Assembly: GCA_023248505.1 (NCBI GenBank)
Contig: JAHFEM010000169.1
Location: 1 to 5,461 of the forward strand
From: Nitrospirota bacterium
GTDB taxonomy: Bacteria; Nitrospirota; Nitrospiria; SBBL01; Manganitrophaceae
DNA: 5,461 nucleotides
Reading direction: 5' to 3'
Position 1 is the stretch's first letter. Each line of letters begins with the position of its first letter. This document shows positions 5,125 through 5,461 of the stretch, in pieces. The position numbers and the translations under genes were made by a program. A model generated the notes under the pieces. It worked only from the letters and a program-made list of their open reading frames with translations, searched no databases and was not told where the DNA came from.

Positions 5125-5461
5125 AGGTCTGAACAGAGCATCTAATACACTTTTGGGATTTACCCTTTGATCACTGCGCCCGTGGTTTCTTCAGTTCGAA
5201 GTCGGCTCATTCTTAAAATGATCCGCTTCAGTCACCCATCCGGATCTAGCCTAAAACCAAAAATGGTTCTCTCTTAGGCCCAAACAGTCTTCTGACTGTT
5301 CCAGAAATCATTCGGTTCCATGCCGATGTCCACTCAGATTGTTTAATGGCTCCGTTCCCAAGATGCTGGATCGGGCCAACCCCTTCTGGTTCATGGCATG
5401 GGCGGATCAAAAGGCCTCCCGATAAAGCGGGTTGAAGCGGCTCCCAATCAGGTCTGATGGT
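5125..5461. other. 337 bp without a convincing gene; minus-strand frame open at the window edge
   Basis: No ORF with a start codon and a recognisable product was found. On the minus strand one frame is open from the window edge (5461) to a TAG at 5248-5246, about 71 codons. It reads through both hairpins, has no start inside the window except a late Met, and matches no family I know. It could be the 3' end of a gene entering from the right, a decayed gene or chance. The stretch also holds two adjacent hairpins (5249-5300) and a GTCACCCAT repeat. Confidence 0.3.
5249..5300. repeat. Two adjacent hairpins in noncoding DNA
   Basis: The first has GCCTAA (5249-5254) pairing with TTAGGC (5274-5279), enclosing AACCA/TGGTT (5255-5259, 5264-5268) around an AAAA loop with CTCTC bulged on the right. 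That is eleven perfect pairs. Three bases later AACAGTC (5283-5289) pairs with GACTGTT (5294-5300) over a TTCT tetraloop. Neither is followed by a T-run on either strand, so this is not a terminator. It may be structured RNA or the end of a mobile element. Confidence 0.4.

Noticed and set aside
5060..5160. Programmed or accidental frameshift extending the DUF3592-like protein across T6
   Set aside because: Both alternative frames were read on and neither gives the expected NPxxP-type continuation.
5249..5279. Integron attC site suggested by GCCTAA...TTAGGC
   Set aside because: The ends do not match RYYYAAC/GTTRRRY, the element is only 31 bp, and no integrase or cassette array is present.
1..5461. 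CRISPR array, tRNA, rRNA, or toxin-antitoxin pair
   Set aside because: No regularly spaced direct repeats, no tRNA cloverleaf with a CCA-type end, no rRNA sequence and no small overlapping gene pair were seen. The tetraloop hairpin at 5283-5300 is not embedded in a tRNA fold.

Overview
The window reads as chromosomal DNA of a Gram-negative environmental bacterium of moderate-to-high GC. The signs are Sec-exported surface proteins of the CSLREA / choice-of-anchor type, a lipobox-like motif and bacterial housekeeping genes. A Nitrospirota or deltaproteobacterial-type host would fit, but nothing here fixes the phylum.

Left part (1-1412), minus strand: a conserved housekeeping pair, purE (purine synthesis) followed by a TsaC/Sua5-type threonylcarbamoyl-AMP synthase (tRNA t6A). 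The two overlap by 23 bp and appear to be read from one sigma70-like promoter at 1385-1412. Downstream at the window edge are the first 18 codons of another minus-strand gene, with a good ribosome binding site, whose N-terminus looks like a membrane sensor or chemoreceptor.

Middle (1413-2103), plus strand: a visibly AT-richer island holding a DUF3800-domain gene that keeps only the N-terminal half of the domain. It breaks off near 1890 into unrelated, GC-richer sequence with a bulged hairpin and two TTGACA boxes. This looks like an acquired and then decayed accessory gene.

Main gene (2104-4509), plus strand: an 801-residue exported modular protein. In order it has a signal peptide, a CSLREA motif, a Gly-rich right-handed beta-helix with rungs of about 26 residues, a choice-of-anchor Q segment, two ASH/choice-of-anchor D Ig-like domains, and a C-terminal fibronectin-III domain. 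The FN3 domain is split by a segment of about 60-65 residues: hydrophobic stretch, RFRRQR, second hydrophobic stretch ending in a lipobox (LAAC), then a Gly/Ser linker. This internal membrane-hairpin/lipobox insert is the most unusual thing in the window.

Right part (4510-5461): a strong sigma70-like promoter drives a 101-residue one-TM DUF3592-like protein that lacks the usual C-terminal end. It is followed by a terminator-like hairpin, and copies of the near-palindrome GGGTCACCCA lie on both sides of the gene. The last 340 bp hold no convincing gene but contain two adjacent hairpins (5249-5300) and a minus-strand reading frame open at the window edge. The right-hand genes show no functional link to purE/sua5. 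The region looks like a core locus next to accessory, recombined DNA.
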